In this document: in pieces, positions 42,710 to 51,071 of the stretch
Numbering within the stretch: the stretch's first letter is position 1
Layout: each line of letters starts with the position of its first letter
Source: Achromobacter spanius
GTDB lineage: Bacteria > Pseudomonadota > Gammaproteobacteria > Burkholderiales > Burkholderiaceae_B
DNA length: 64,000 nucleotides
Direction of reading: 5' to 3'
Assembly: GCF_003994415.1 (NCBI RefSeq)
Contig: NZ_CP034689.1
Span: forward strand, 5,270,001 to 5,334,000
Translations under genes and position numbers: made by a program
Notes under the pieces: generated by a model
What the model saw: the letters and a program-made list of their open reading frames with translations, nothing else
Told to the model about the DNA's origin: nothing
The model's database searches: none

Positions 42710-42722
42710 AATCAATCTCATT
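42710..42722 (-). promoter_or_regulatory. Fur box upstream of hurI
   Basis: The minus strand reads AATGAGATTGATT, matching the Fur core AATGATAATCATT at 10 of 13 positions, inside a wider AT-rich stretch (about 42700-42730) in otherwise GC-rich DNA. It lies 34 bp before the hurI GTG and fits iron repression of the haem regulon. Confidence 0.65.
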
Positions 42723-42832
42723 CTAATTGCAAAACCAGGTTTCCGGTCAAGTCCAAGCGAAACACGGCGGCGGGGATATCATGCCGACAGACCGGCCGCA
42801 CCCCGCGGCCCCTTACCAACCGGGCTGGCTCC

Positions 42833-43300
42833 ATGATCTATAGCGTCTTGAAATTCATCCACGTGATTGCCGTGATCCTGTGGGTGGGCGGCATGCTGTT
42901 CGCGCACTGTTTCCTGCGGCCGGCGGCCGCGCAGTTGGAACCCAAGACACGCCTGACGCTGATGGCCTCGGTGCTGCGGCCTTTTCTGAACGCGGTGTTG
43001 GTGGCGATTGTGCTGATTCTGCTGACGGGCGCGTGGATGATCGGGCAGGCGGGCAGCCTGGCCGCGCAGACCGGCGGCGACTTTTTCATGCCGCGCAGCT
43101 GGACGCTGATGGCCACGGGCGGGCTGGTCATGATGGCCATCTTCGGCCATATCCGCTTTGCGCTGTACAAGCGCCTGGCCTTGGCCGTAGCCGCGTCGGA
43201 CTGGCCCAAGGGCGCCGAGGCCATGGCTGGCATCCGCCGCTGGGTGGGCGTGAACCTGGTGCTGGGCATCGTCGTTGTGGGCGTGGCGTTCCTGGCCTAA
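42833..43300 (+). CDS. CopD-like four-helix inner-membrane protein
   Basis: 155 residues with four membrane helices: LKFIHVIAVILWVGGMLFAHC (about 5-25), VLRPFLNAVLVAIVLILLTGAWM, WTLMATGGLVMMAIFGHIRFA and VNLVLGIVVVGVAFLA. The His in KFIHVIAVILWVGG and the Gly-rich W-V-G-G segment are typical of the CopD/DUF4149-like families, in which helix histidines bind haem or copper. Function not established. It is divergent from hurI with the Fur box between them, so iron control is possible. Confidence 0.75.
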   Translation: MIYSVLKFIHVIAVILWVGGMLFAHCFLRPAAAQLEPKTRLTLMASVLRPFLNAVLVAIVLILLTGAWMIGQAGSLAAQTGGDFFMPRSWTLMATGGLVMMAIFGHIRFALYKRLALAVAASDWPKGAEAMAGIRRWVGVNLVLGIVVVGVAFLA

Positions 43301-43437
43301 CCGTCCATCGGCCATCCATCGGCCAGGCAGCGGCTGGTATCGGAATTCTTTCGTTTGATGCAATACCCCGTACATCCGGGGTAGCCACACTGGGGATGAC
43401 TCTCGCGGGTCACGTCAACAACGACAAGGGATTCCCC

Positions 43438-44310
43438 ATGATCAAACGTGCATTGCATCTGGCCGCCCTCGGCCTGTTCGCCACCTCGTTCGCCGCCTCG
43501 TTCGCCACCCACGCTGCCGACGCCATCGACAACAGCGCGCTGGACAAGCCCGAGTTCCGCAGCCACAAGGCCACTTATGGCGTGGTGTACCGCCTGCCGC
43601 AAGAGGTCAACGCGATACTGGACGCCAAGGTCAATGGCGTCTTGAAGCAGGACCTGCTGGCGCTGGGCCTGCAAACCGAGGCCAACACGCCCAACCTGCC
43701 GCACGTGACGGTGGTGCACATCCACAGCGCCGACCCCGCCACCCCCGCCCGCATGCTCAAAGCGCTGCCCAAGCCGCCCGCGCCTTTGCAGGTCACGCTG
43801 AAAACCTTCTACCCCACCGAAGCCGCCAAGGGCGCGGGGCACCCGTGGTGGCTGGACCTGGGCGTGGTCAAAAGCGGCCAGGGCTTTGAAGACATGATGC
43901 GCTACAACACCGTGGCCACCGCCGCGCTGGCGCCCTTGCGCGACGGCCCTCTGCCGCGCGTGACCGGCCCTGTCTACGCCAAGATGAGCGACGCCGGCCG
44001 CGCGCTGGTCAAGACCGTGGGCGTGAGCGGCGTCAATGTGATGCAAGACGGCAAAGAACTACGCGCCCACAACCCGCACACCACGCTGGTCTACAGCATG
44101 ACGCGCTACGACACCCGCATGCAGGACGCCATGAAGCAGGAGTCCGACAAGTTCAACGCGGCCCTGCCCGACGGCATCAACACCACGTTCAAGGACGTTT
44201 CCATTGTGGAAATCGGCTTTGCCGGCAACGTCGTGCGCGAGATCTATCGCGTGAGCCTGGAAGACGGCTCGGTGATGGACGTGGCCACGGGCAAGAAGAT
44301 CGGCGCCTGA
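43438..44310 (+). CDS. Exported 2H-phosphoesterase-like protein (function unknown)
   Basis: 290 residues with a Sec signal peptide (MIKRALHLAALGLFATSFAA to about AThr24-HAAD). Two H-x-T-x motifs are visible, His89-Val-Thr91 in LPHVTVVHI and His214-Thr-Thr216 in NPHTTLVYS, 125 residues apart. This resembles the LigT/2H phosphoesterase superfamily, whose members hydrolyse cyclic phosphodiesters. The known families are mostly cytoplasmic, so a secreted member is unusual. ATG 43438 is chosen because it begins the signal peptide. No neighbouring gene suggests a substrate. The 2H assignment is a motif-based inference. Confidence 0.65.
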   Translation: MIKRALHLAALGLFATSFAASFATHAADAIDNSALDKPEFRSHKATYGVVYRLPQEVNAILDAKVNGVLKQDLLALGLQTEANTPNLPHVTVVHIHSADPATPARMLKALPKPPAPLQVTLKTFYPTEAAKGAGHPWWLDLGVVKSGQGFEDMMRYNTVATAALAPLRDGPLPRVTGPVYAKMSDAGRALVKTVGVSGVNVMQDGKELRAHNPHTTLVYSMTRYDTRMQDAMKQESDKFNAALPDGINTTFKDVSIVEIGFAGNVVREIYRVSLEDGSVMDVATGKKIGA

Positions 44311-44420
44311 ACGCCTGCTTGGCCCCGGTGCGGGCCAGGTGGAATTGGGCAAGGAACGGGCTGCCGACTGCTGCCATTCCGTGGCAGCATTACGCCATTC
44401 CCGCCACACGCCCTTTCCCC

Positions 44421-45110
44421 ATGTCCCGCACCGAACGACTTCTGGACCTGCTGCAGACCCTGCGTCGCCACCGCCTGCCCGTCAGCGGGCATCGGCTAGC
44501 CGCCGAAATGGGCGTCAGCCTGCGCACGCTGTACCGCGACATCGCGACGCTGCAATGCCAGGGCGCGGAGATCGAAGGCGAGCCGGGCGTGGGCTACGTG
44601 CTGCGCCCCGGCTTCATGCTGCCGCCGCTGATGTTCAGCACCGAAGAAATCGAGGCGCTGGTGCTGGGCACGCGCTGGGTCGCGGGGCGTTCCGACGAGC
44701 GCTTAGGGATGGCGGCGCGCAACGCGCTGGCCAAGATCGGCGCGGTGCTGCCGCAGGAACTGCGCGATGAGCTGGACGCCATTCCGCTCTTGGTGGCGCC
44801 CAGCGCCATCGCCGTGGTCGACCAGGTTGACGTGGCGCTGATCCGTCAGGCGATACGCACGGAACACCGCCTGCACATCCGCTACCGCGACGACAAGGGT
44901 TCGAACTCCGAGCGCGTGATATGGCCGTTTGCCCTGGGCTTTTTCGACAGCGTGCGCATCGTCATGGCCTGGTGCGAACTGCGGCAGGACTTCCGCCATT
45001 TCCGCACCGACCGCATCGCCACGCTGACACCCGGCGAGCGCTATCCCCGCCGCCGCCACGTGCTGCTGAAAGAATGGCGCGCCATTGCGCAGGATTCGCA
45101 GAATTGCTGA
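44421..45110 (+). CDS. YafY-type HTH/WYL transcriptional regulator
   Basis: 229 residues. The DeoR-like N-terminal helix-turn-helix (RTERLLDLLQTLRRHRLPVSGHRLAAEMGVSLRTLYRDI region, about 2-40) is followed by a WYL domain (RTEHRLHIRYRDDKGSNSERVIWP about 150-175) that senses small ligands. ATG 44421 matches the usual MSRTERLLDLLQ start. The VOC-family gene 90 bp downstream on the same strand is the usual partner of this regulator class and a likely target. Confidence 0.92.
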   Translation: MSRTERLLDLLQTLRRHRLPVSGHRLAAEMGVSLRTLYRDIATLQCQGAEIEGEPGVGYVLRPGFMLPPLMFSTEEIEALVLGTRWVAGRSDERLGMAARNALAKIGAVLPQELRDELDAIPLLVAPSAIAVVDQVDVALIRQAIRTEHRLHIRYRDDKGSNSERVIWPFALGFFDSVRIVMAWCELRQDFRHFRTDRIATLTPGERYPRRRHVLLKEWRAIAQDSQNC

Positions 45111-45200
45111 GGCACGCTACTGCCTTGCTGAGCACGCTACTGCCAAAAACTGACAGCACCCCTGCCTAAGATACGCGCATCCCTCACCCAGGAGCGCGTC

Positions 45201-45635
45201 ATGTCTCACACCATCCCCGCCGACACCAACCTCGTCATCTTCTACGTTGAAAAACCGCAGACCAGCGCGGCGTTCTACAGCGCCCTGCTGCAACGTCCGC
45301 CGGTTGAAAGCACCCCCACATTTGCCCTCTTCGTGCTGGACTCCGGCTTGAAGCTGGGCCTGTGGTCGCGCTACACGGTGGAGCCGGCGGCGGCGGGCCG
45401 TGGCGGCGCGTCTGAACTGGCGTTCTGCGTGGCGGATGCCGACGCGCTCAACCAGCGCCACCTGGACTGGAGCCTGCGCGGCCTGCCCATTCTGCAAGCG
45501 CCCACCAACATGGATTTCGGCCGCACCTTCGTGGCGCTAGACCCTGACGGCCACCGCCTGCGCGTCTTTGCGCCGGCACGCGAACCGGTCACGGTGGCGG
45601 AACCCGCCGACACCGTGGCCGCGCATGCCCTCTGA
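45201..45635 (+). CDS. VOC (glyoxalase/bleomycin-resistance) superfamily protein
   Basis: 144 residues of beta-alpha-beta-beta-beta repeats. It starts NLVIFYVEKPQTSAAFYSALL and ends with FVALDPDGHRLRVFAPA, whose DPDGHRLR segment is the usual metal-ligand strand of phenazine- or drug-binding VOC proteins. AGGAG lies before the ATG. Possible small-molecule binding or resistance protein; substrate unknown. Paired with the WYL regulator upstream. Confidence 0.88.
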   Translation: MSHTIPADTNLVIFYVEKPQTSAAFYSALLQRPPVESTPTFALFVLDSGLKLGLWSRYTVEPAAAGRGGASELAFCVADADALNQRHLDWSLRGLPILQAPTNMDFGRTFVALDPDGHRLRVFAPAREPVTVAEPADTVAAHAL

Positions 45636-45653
45636 TCCGGCAAGGGCCTCCGA

Positions 45654-47060
45654 TCAGCCGCGCTGCTGGCGGGCCTGAAGCACCACGGCTTCGCCGCGCT
45701 TCTTGAACAGCACCACATACAGCACGGCCAGGATCAGCAGGAACGGCACCCCGAACACCAGCGTCATCTGGAACACGTTGGTGAAGTAGGTGGTGACCAA
45801 AATCGCCAGCATCGCCACCGCGCCCAGCAACGTCAGCACCGGAAAGCCGGGCATGCGGAACGACAGCGCGCCGCCGCCTTCGCGTGCCCAGCGGCGGCGA
45901 AAGAAGTAGTGCGTCACGAAGATCATCATCCAGGTGAACAGCGCGCCGAACATCGAGATGGCCATCATCAAGGTGAAGGCCGTGTCGGGGTACATCACCT
46001 TCAGCACCACGGCGATGGCGATGCCGCTGGTGGACAGCAGCAGCGCGTTCAGCGGCGTGCCGCTTTTGGTCAGGCGGCCGAACAACGAGGGCGCATGGCC
46101 CGCGCGCGACAGGCTGAACATCATGCGCGTGGTGATGTAAAGCTGGCTGTTCATGGCCGACAAGGCCGCCACCAGCACGATGAAGTTGATGACGCCCGCC
46201 GCGCCCGGAATGTCCAGCGCCAGCATCACCTTCACGAAGGGGCTGCCTTCCTTGCCGGCTTCGTTCCAGGGCACGATCGCCAATATCAACGCCAAGGTCA
46301 GCAGGTAGAACACGACCAGCCGCACGATGGTGGCGCGAAACGCTTTCTTCACGGCGCGCTCGGGGTCTTCGGCCTCGCCTGCGGCCACCGCGATCATCTC
46401 GACGCTAAGGTAGCTGAAGATCGAGATCACCACGGCAATCCACATGCCCCACAGCCCATTCGGAAAGAAGCCGCCGTGCGCCGTGTACTGCGCAACGCCG
46501 TACTGCGGGTTGCCCCACACCACGTACGCGCCCAGGATGATGAAGGCCACGATGGCGGTGATCTTCACGGTGGAGAACCAGTATTCGATGGTGCCGAACG
46601 CCTTGACGCTCATCGCGTTCACCAGGATCAGCGCCCCCGAGAACACGCACACCCATAGCCACCCAGGCACATCCGGGAACCAGAAATGCATGTACTCGGC
46701 CACGGCGGTGACCTCGGTGCCCACCGCCAGCACCACGCACGACCAGTACGCATAGCGCACCAGAAAGCCGGCCAAAGGGCCGATGTAGTGCTCGGCATAG
46801 GCGCCGAACGACCCCGAGGTGGAATGCGCCACCGTCATTTCCGCCAGGCAGCCCATCAGCAAGAGCGTGATCAGCCCGCCGATGGCGTAGCTGATGATGA
46901 CGCTGGGCCCGGCAAAACCGATGGCGAATTTGCTGCCCAGAAACAGGCCCGTGCCGATGGCCCCGCCGATGGCGATCATGCTCATCTGGCCCGAGGTCAA
47001 GCGCCGCTTGAGCCCCTGTTCGCGTTCGGCGATCTGGCCGAATCCTTGTGGTTTTTGCAT
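45654..47060 (-). CDS. APC-family amino acid permease (AAT type)
   Basis: 468 residues. ATG 47060 is preferred because GGAGGAGACA precedes it directly. About 12 membrane helices start with the substrate-binding GAIGTGLFLGSKFAIGFAGP motif. It resembles GABA, proline and aromatic amino acid permeases of the AAT group. It is transcribed in the same direction as, and 94 bp after, kynureninase, so uptake of kynurenine, tryptophan or anthranilate-related amino acids is a reasonable guess. Confidence 0.92.
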   Translation of the reverse strand: MQKPQGFGQIAEREQGLKRRLTSGQMSMIAIGGAIGTGLFLGSKFAIGFAGPSVIISYAIGGLITLLLMGCLAEMTVAHSTSGSFGAYAEHYIGPLAGFLVRYAYWSCVVLAVGTEVTAVAEYMHFWFPDVPGWLWVCVFSGALILVNAMSVKAFGTIEYWFSTVKITAIVAFIILGAYVVWGNPQYGVAQYTAHGGFFPNGLWGMWIAVVISIFSYLSVEMIAVAAGEAEDPERAVKKAFRATIVRLVVFYLLTLALILAIVPWNEAGKEGSPFVKVMLALDIPGAAGVINFIVLVAALSAMNSQLYITTRMMFSLSRAGHAPSLFGRLTKSGTPLNALLLSTSGIAIAVVLKVMYPDTAFTLMMAISMFGALFTWMMIFVTHYFFRRRWAREGGGALSFRMPGFPVLTLLGAVAMLAILVTTYFTNVFQMTLVFGVPFLLILAVLYVVLFKKRGEAVVLQARQQRG

Positions 47061-47154
47061 TGTCTCCTCCTGCATTGCCCCCTCCTCCCGTGCGCTCTCT
47101 TTATGGTGATGCTGCCGGTTCGGCCCCGCAAGATGGGGCCACGCTCTCTGGCGT

Positions 47155-48405
47155 TCAGGTCACGGCCGAACGTTGCTTGAATTCCGGCTTGTCCCAAGCG
47201 CGCGTGTCCAGCACGTCTTTCAGGATGTCCACCGCGTCCCAGACGTCGGCATGGCCGAAGTACAGCGGCGTCAGGCCAAAGCGCAGCACTTCGGGCTCGC
47301 GGTAATCGCCGATCAGGCCGCGCGCGATCAGCGCCTGCATGACTTCGTAGCCGTTGGGATGCAGGAAGCTCACGTGGCTGCCGCGTTCGGCATGCGTGCG
47401 CGGCGTGACGAGCGTCAGCGGGTGGTCGGCGCAGCGTTCCTCGACCAGCTTGATGAACAGGTCGCCCAGCGCCAGCGACTTGGCACGCACCTGCGCCATG
47501 TCGGCAGCTTGCGCCACGTCCAGCCCGCATTCCACCAGCGACAAGGACACGATGGGCTGGGTGCCGCACAGGTAGCGGCGGATGCCGCCGGCCGGCTCGT
47601 AGGCCACGGCCATGTCGAACGGCCGCGTGTGGCCCCACCAGCCGGACAGCGGCTGCCAGAAGTCCTTCGTGTGGCGCGGGGCCACCCAGATGAAAGCCGG
47701 CGAGCCGGGGCCGCCGTTCAGGTATTTATAGGTGCAGCCCACGGCGAAGTCGGCGTTGGCGCCGTTCAGGTCCACGGGCACCGCACCGGCCGCGTGCGCC
47801 AGGTCCCAGATGGTGAGCGCGCCGCGCTCGTGCGCCAGCGCGGTCACCGAGGCCATGTCGTGCATCTGGCCGCTGCGATAGTTGACGTGCGACAGCAGCA
47901 TGACGGCAACCGAGTCGTCCAGCGCCTTGTCCAGCGGCAACTCGTCGTCGATCAGGCGCATCTCGTAGCCCTGTTGCAGCAGGTCGATCATGCCCTGGAC
48001 CATGTAGAGATCGGTGGGGAAGTTGTCGCGTTCGGACAGGATGACGCGGCGTGCCGGCTGCTGTTGCTGCTGGATGCGCAGCGCGGCGGCCAGCGCCTTG
48101 AAGATGTTCAGGGACGTGGTGTCGGTAACCACCATTTCACCGTCGCGCGCGCCCAGCAGGCTGCCCAGCTTGTTGCCCAGGCGCGCGGGCAGTTCGAACC
48201 AGCCGGCGGTGTTCCAGCTACGGATCAGGTCGGTGCCCCATTCCTGCGTGATCACGCCGGCGGCGCGGGCGGCGGCGCCCTTGGGCATCACGCCCAGCGA
48301 ATTGCCGTCCATGTAGAGCACGCCGGGCGGCAGCTCGAAGCGGTCTTTCAGGGGGGCCAGGGGGTCTTTCCGGTCTGCGGCGACGCAGTCTTCGCGGGTG
48401 GTCAT
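47155..48405 (-). CDS. kynU: Kynureninase
   Basis: 416 residues, a PLP fold-type I enzyme that cleaves kynurenine to anthranilate and alanine. Motifs are the PLP lysine in AVGCTYKYLNGGPGSPAF, the Asp/His pair in IWDLAHAAGAVPVDL, and the N-terminal FELPPGVLYMDGNSLGVMPK typical of KynU. AAGGAG lies before the ATG. No kynA or kynB gene is adjacent, so the pathway is completed elsewhere or feeds on imported kynurenine. Divergent from an Lrp-family regulator. Confidence 0.96.
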   Translation of the reverse strand: MTTREDCVAADRKDPLAPLKDRFELPPGVLYMDGNSLGVMPKGAAARAAGVITQEWGTDLIRSWNTAGWFELPARLGNKLGSLLGARDGEMVVTDTTSLNIFKALAAALRIQQQQQPARRVILSERDNFPTDLYMVQGMIDLLQQGYEMRLIDDELPLDKALDDSVAVMLLSHVNYRSGQMHDMASVTALAHERGALTIWDLAHAAGAVPVDLNGANADFAVGCTYKYLNGGPGSPAFIWVAPRHTKDFWQPLSGWWGHTRPFDMAVAYEPAGGIRRYLCGTQPIVSLSLVECGLDVAQAADMAQVRAKSLALGDLFIKLVEERCADHPLTLVTPRTHAERGSHVSFLHPNGYEVMQALIARGLIGDYREPEVLRFGLTPLYFGHADVWDAVDILKDVLDTRAWDKPEFKQRSAVT

Positions 48406-48504
48406 GCGGTGCTCCTTCGGGCAATATGCTGCAAACAGGATAGCAGCGCGCCAGGGCCGAATAATTGCAAAAGCAGGCGTGGCTTACCCTAGGATTCCGC
48501 ATTG

Positions 48505-48534
48505 AATTGCGCTGAAGTTCAATTATTAGAATTG
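48505..48534. promoter_or_regulatory. Alternating AATTG/CAATT operator-like repeats upstream of the Lrp gene
   Basis: AATTG (48505), CAATT (48520) and AATTG (48530) form two overlapping inverted repeats; the second, CAATT-N5-AATTG, is a perfect dyad. They lie 10-39 bp before the Lrp start codon in an AT-rich patch, consistent with autoregulation and control of the divergent kynU. Confidence 0.5.
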
Positions 48535-48543
48535 GATTGCACC

Positions 48544-49017
48544 ATGCATCTAGACGCCACCGACCAACGCATTCTTTACCGCCTGCAAGAGAACGGGCAG
48601 ATCAGCAACCAGGACCTGGCCGAGCAGGTGGCGCTATCGCCATCGGCCTGCCTGCGCCGGGTGCGGGCGCTGGAAGAAGCCGGTTTCATCCGCCACTATC
48701 GCGCGGTGCTGGACGCCGACAAGCTGGGCTTTGAACTGGAAGCCATCGTGCACGTGTCGCTGGACCAGTCGAACCCGGGATGGCACGAGGCCTTTCTGGC
48801 CGGCATCGCGGCGCACGACGAAATCACCGAAGCCAGCATCGTGACCGGGGCGTCGAACTACATCTTGTCGGTGCGCACCCGCAATCTGGCGGCGTTCTCG
48901 CAGTTTGTTGAAGACAAGCTGAGCAAGATCGCGGGGGTGCGCGACCTGTGCTCGCACATCGTCATGCGCAAAGTGAAAGACCGCGGCGGCATGCTGCCAC
49001 TGGCGGCGTGGCGCTAA
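48544..49017 (+). CDS. Lrp/AsnC-family regulator, probable kynurenine regulator
   Basis: 157 residues; ATG 48544 matches the usual HLDATDQRILYRLQENGQIS start. The AsnC-type helix-turn-helix (ISNQDLAEQVALSPSACLRRVRALEEAG) is followed by a RAM effector domain (ITEASIVTGASNYILSVRTRNL). In Pseudomonas and Burkholderia an Lrp-family protein (KynR) divergent from the kyn genes activates them in response to kynurenine; the same layout occurs here with 138 bp between starts. Exact effector is inferred. Confidence 0.9.
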   Translation: MHLDATDQRILYRLQENGQISNQDLAEQVALSPSACLRRVRALEEAGFIRHYRAVLDADKLGFELEAIVHVSLDQSNPGWHEAFLAGIAAHDEITEASIVTGASNYILSVRTRNLAAFSQFVEDKLSKIAGVRDLCSHIVMRKVKDRGGMLPLAAWR

Positions 49018-49059
49018 CGCGGGTGGGGGTATTCCTCGGGTGCTTGCCGCGCGCCGGAT

Positions 49060-49692
49060 TCATGCCGGCGTGCCGTAGCGCAAGAATCCGAACACCGTGA
49101 CGAAGTGGCAGGCCGAGCCCCCCATCACAAACAAATGCCAGATGCCGTGGGCATGGCGCCAGCGCTTGTCTTTCACATAGAACAGCGTGCCCACCGTATA
49201 GGCGGCCGCGCCCGCCAGCAACCAGGTCAGGCCCGCCGACGACAAGGCGCCCGCGATCGGGGCGGCGAATATCACCCCCAGCCAGCCCATGGCCAGGTAC
49301 AGCGGCAAGGCCGGCGCCGCGCCGCGCGCCCACCACAATTCACGGCTGATGCCGATGGCCGCCAGCAACCATATCGCCACGCCCATGGCCGCGCTCCAGA
49401 CGTGGTCCACGGGGCCGAAGGCCAGCGGCGTGTAGGTGCCGGCAATCAACAGGTAGATGGCGCAGTGGTCGGCCTTGGCCCAACGCGCCTTGTTGGGGCC
49501 ACGTGTGCAGTGATACAGCACCGACGAGGCATACACCGCAATCATCGACGCGGCGAACACCGCGCAACTGATGATCTGCCGCGTATCCGCTTTCAGTTCC
49601 GCCGCGCGCGCGATCAGCGCGCCGGACGCCGCCACGGCCATTGCCAAGCCCGCCAGATGCGTGGCGCCATTGAATCGTTCGCCTTCGTACAT
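49060..49692 (-). CDS. Haemolysin III / TrhA-family membrane protein
   Basis: 210 residues, seven membrane helices in the adiponectin-receptor-like family. Motifs: ERFNGATHLAGLAMAVAAS, with the conserved N and H early; VFAASMIAVYASSVLYHCTRGP; KADHCAIYLLIAGTYTPLAF; and IWHLFVMGGSACHF at the C-terminus. The conserved Ser/His/Asp/His set suggests a zinc-dependent hydrolase fold. Despite the family name, haemolysis is not its likely role; TrhA is implicated in membrane homeostasis. Confidence 0.93.
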   Translation of the reverse strand: MYEGERFNGATHLAGLAMAVAASGALIARAAELKADTRQIISCAVFAASMIAVYASSVLYHCTRGPNKARWAKADHCAIYLLIAGTYTPLAFGPVDHVWSAAMGVAIWLLAAIGISRELWWARGAAPALPLYLAMGWLGVIFAAPIAGALSSAGLTWLLAGAAAYTVGTLFYVKDKRWRHAHGIWHLFVMGGSACHFVTVFGFLRYGTPA

Positions 49693-49784
49693 GCGTCCTC
49701 CCAGCCGGCGGTGCCATGCCGGCCCTTGCCATCATGTCGCCGCCGTGTGACAGCTTGAGGTCACCGGCGGGTCGCGCCCGGAGG

Positions 49785-50861
49785 TCAGGCGATGAAATCC
49801 ACCGCAGCGGGAAAGCCTTCCACCGCGCGCGCCGCCAGGATGGCGCGCTGCACCGCGATGGCCATGGCTTCGGCCGCCATCACGCCCAACAGCATGACGT
49901 TGCCCGGCTTGCCCGACGTGCCGGTGCCCAGCGCAAAAATGGTGTCGCCGTCCAGCATGGTGTGGATGGGGTTGATGCTGCGGGCCAGCCCATCGTGGGC
50001 CATGCCCGCGATTTTCTGCGCCTGCGCCTTGGTCAGCGTGGCGTCGGTGGCCACCACGCCGATGGTGGTGGCCGTGCCCGCGCGCATCGACCGGGGCAGA
50101 TCGCCGGCCAGGATGGCGGCGCGCGTATCCAGAAACTGCTTGCCGTCCGCCGTGCGCGCGCCCGCCAGGATGCGGCCGGTGGCCGGGTCCAGCACGTCGC
50201 CCACTGCGTTGACCGCCACGATGGCCCCCACCGTCACGCCCGCCACCGTCAGTGACGCGCTGCCGATGCCGCCCTTCATGGCGCGCTTGGGGCCATACAG
50301 CTTGCCGACGGTAGCGCCCGCGCCCGCCCCCACGTTGCCTTCTTCGGGCGCATCGGTGGACGCCGTCTTGCACGCCTGGTAGCCGGCCGCCGCGTCCGGC
50401 CGGATCGACGCATCGCCCACGCCCAGATCGAACAGGATGGCCGACGGCACGATGGGCACGTGCGCCACGCCCACGTCAAAGCCAATCTTCTTTTCTTCCA
50501 GGTAACGCATCACGCCGCTGGCGGCGTCCAACCCGAACGCGCTGCCGCCCGACAGCACGATGGCATGCACTTTTTCAACCATGTTGACGGGGTTGAGCAG
50601 GTCGGTTTCACGGGTGCCGGGCGCGGCGCCGCGCACATCCACGCCGCCCGTTGCACCCGCTTCGGCAATGATGACCGTGCAGCCGGTGGGGCGGCGCGTG
50701 TCGGTGTAGTGCCCCACGCGCAAGCCCGCAACCTGGGTGATGCTGCCGCCCCCGGGCATCAGCCGCGAGCCATTGGCGTGGGCGGGCATGCCGCCCGTCA
50801 ATGCTGCCGCGCCCGCGGCGGCCATGAATGCGCGCCTGTTCCATTGCTGTTCCAAACCCAT
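49785..50861 (-). CDS. P1-family (S58, DmpA/NylC-like) peptidase
   Basis: 358 residues when started at ATG 50861 (MGLEQQWNRRAFMAAAG). A Tat-like signal (NRRAFMAAAGAAALTGG) suggests export. The fold of P1/DmpA aminopeptidases is shown by VGHYTDTRRPTGCTVIIAE, IVLSGGSAFGLDAASGVMRYLEE, KGGIGSASLTVAGVTVGAIVAVNAVGD and TTIGVVATDATLTKAQ; the last segment corresponds to the autocleavage/nucleophile region of NylC-type enzymes. It is predicted to self-process and cleave N-terminal residues or amide oligomers. The start is not fully certain because the purine-rich ribosome site abuts the ATG. Confidence 0.88.
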   Translation of the reverse strand: MGLEQQWNRRAFMAAAGAAALTGGMPAHANGSRLMPGGGSITQVAGLRVGHYTDTRRPTGCTVIIAEAGATGGVDVRGAAPGTRETDLLNPVNMVEKVHAIVLSGGSAFGLDAASGVMRYLEEKKIGFDVGVAHVPIVPSAILFDLGVGDASIRPDAAAGYQACKTASTDAPEEGNVGAGAGATVGKLYGPKRAMKGGIGSASLTVAGVTVGAIVAVNAVGDVLDPATGRILAGARTADGKQFLDTRAAILAGDLPRSMRAGTATTIGVVATDATLTKAQAQKIAGMAHDGLARSINPIHTMLDGDTIFALGTGTSGKPGNVMLLGVMAAEAMAIAVQRAILAARAVEGFPAAVDFIA

Positions 50862-50959
50862 CTCCCTTGCCTTGCGGTTTACGTGCCCTTTTACAGGAGT
50901 ACGCCCGGACGGCTTCATGCCGATCGGAAACTTGTTAATTACTGGAAGCTATATTTTTA

Positions 50960-50987
50960 CTATTCCTTATGCTTTGTGGAAAAATAG
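50960..50987. promoter_or_regulatory. AT-rich promoter region with TTCC/GGAA dyad upstream of the ABC transporter
   Basis: The stretch CTATTCC...GGAAAAATAG at 50960-50987 forms an imperfect inverted repeat in a locally AT-rich region (about 50930-50990), about 85-110 bp before the binding-protein start codon. A LysR-type sulfur regulator such as CysB is a candidate because the transporter resembles cystine importers, but this is conjecture. Confidence 0.3.
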
Positions 50988-51071
50988 GCGCGTTGCTAGA
51001 GTGCGGCTATGACGGGGGCCCCGTGCATCACGGCGCCCTTCAAAATGACACCGATCTTCCGGAGCATTGCC

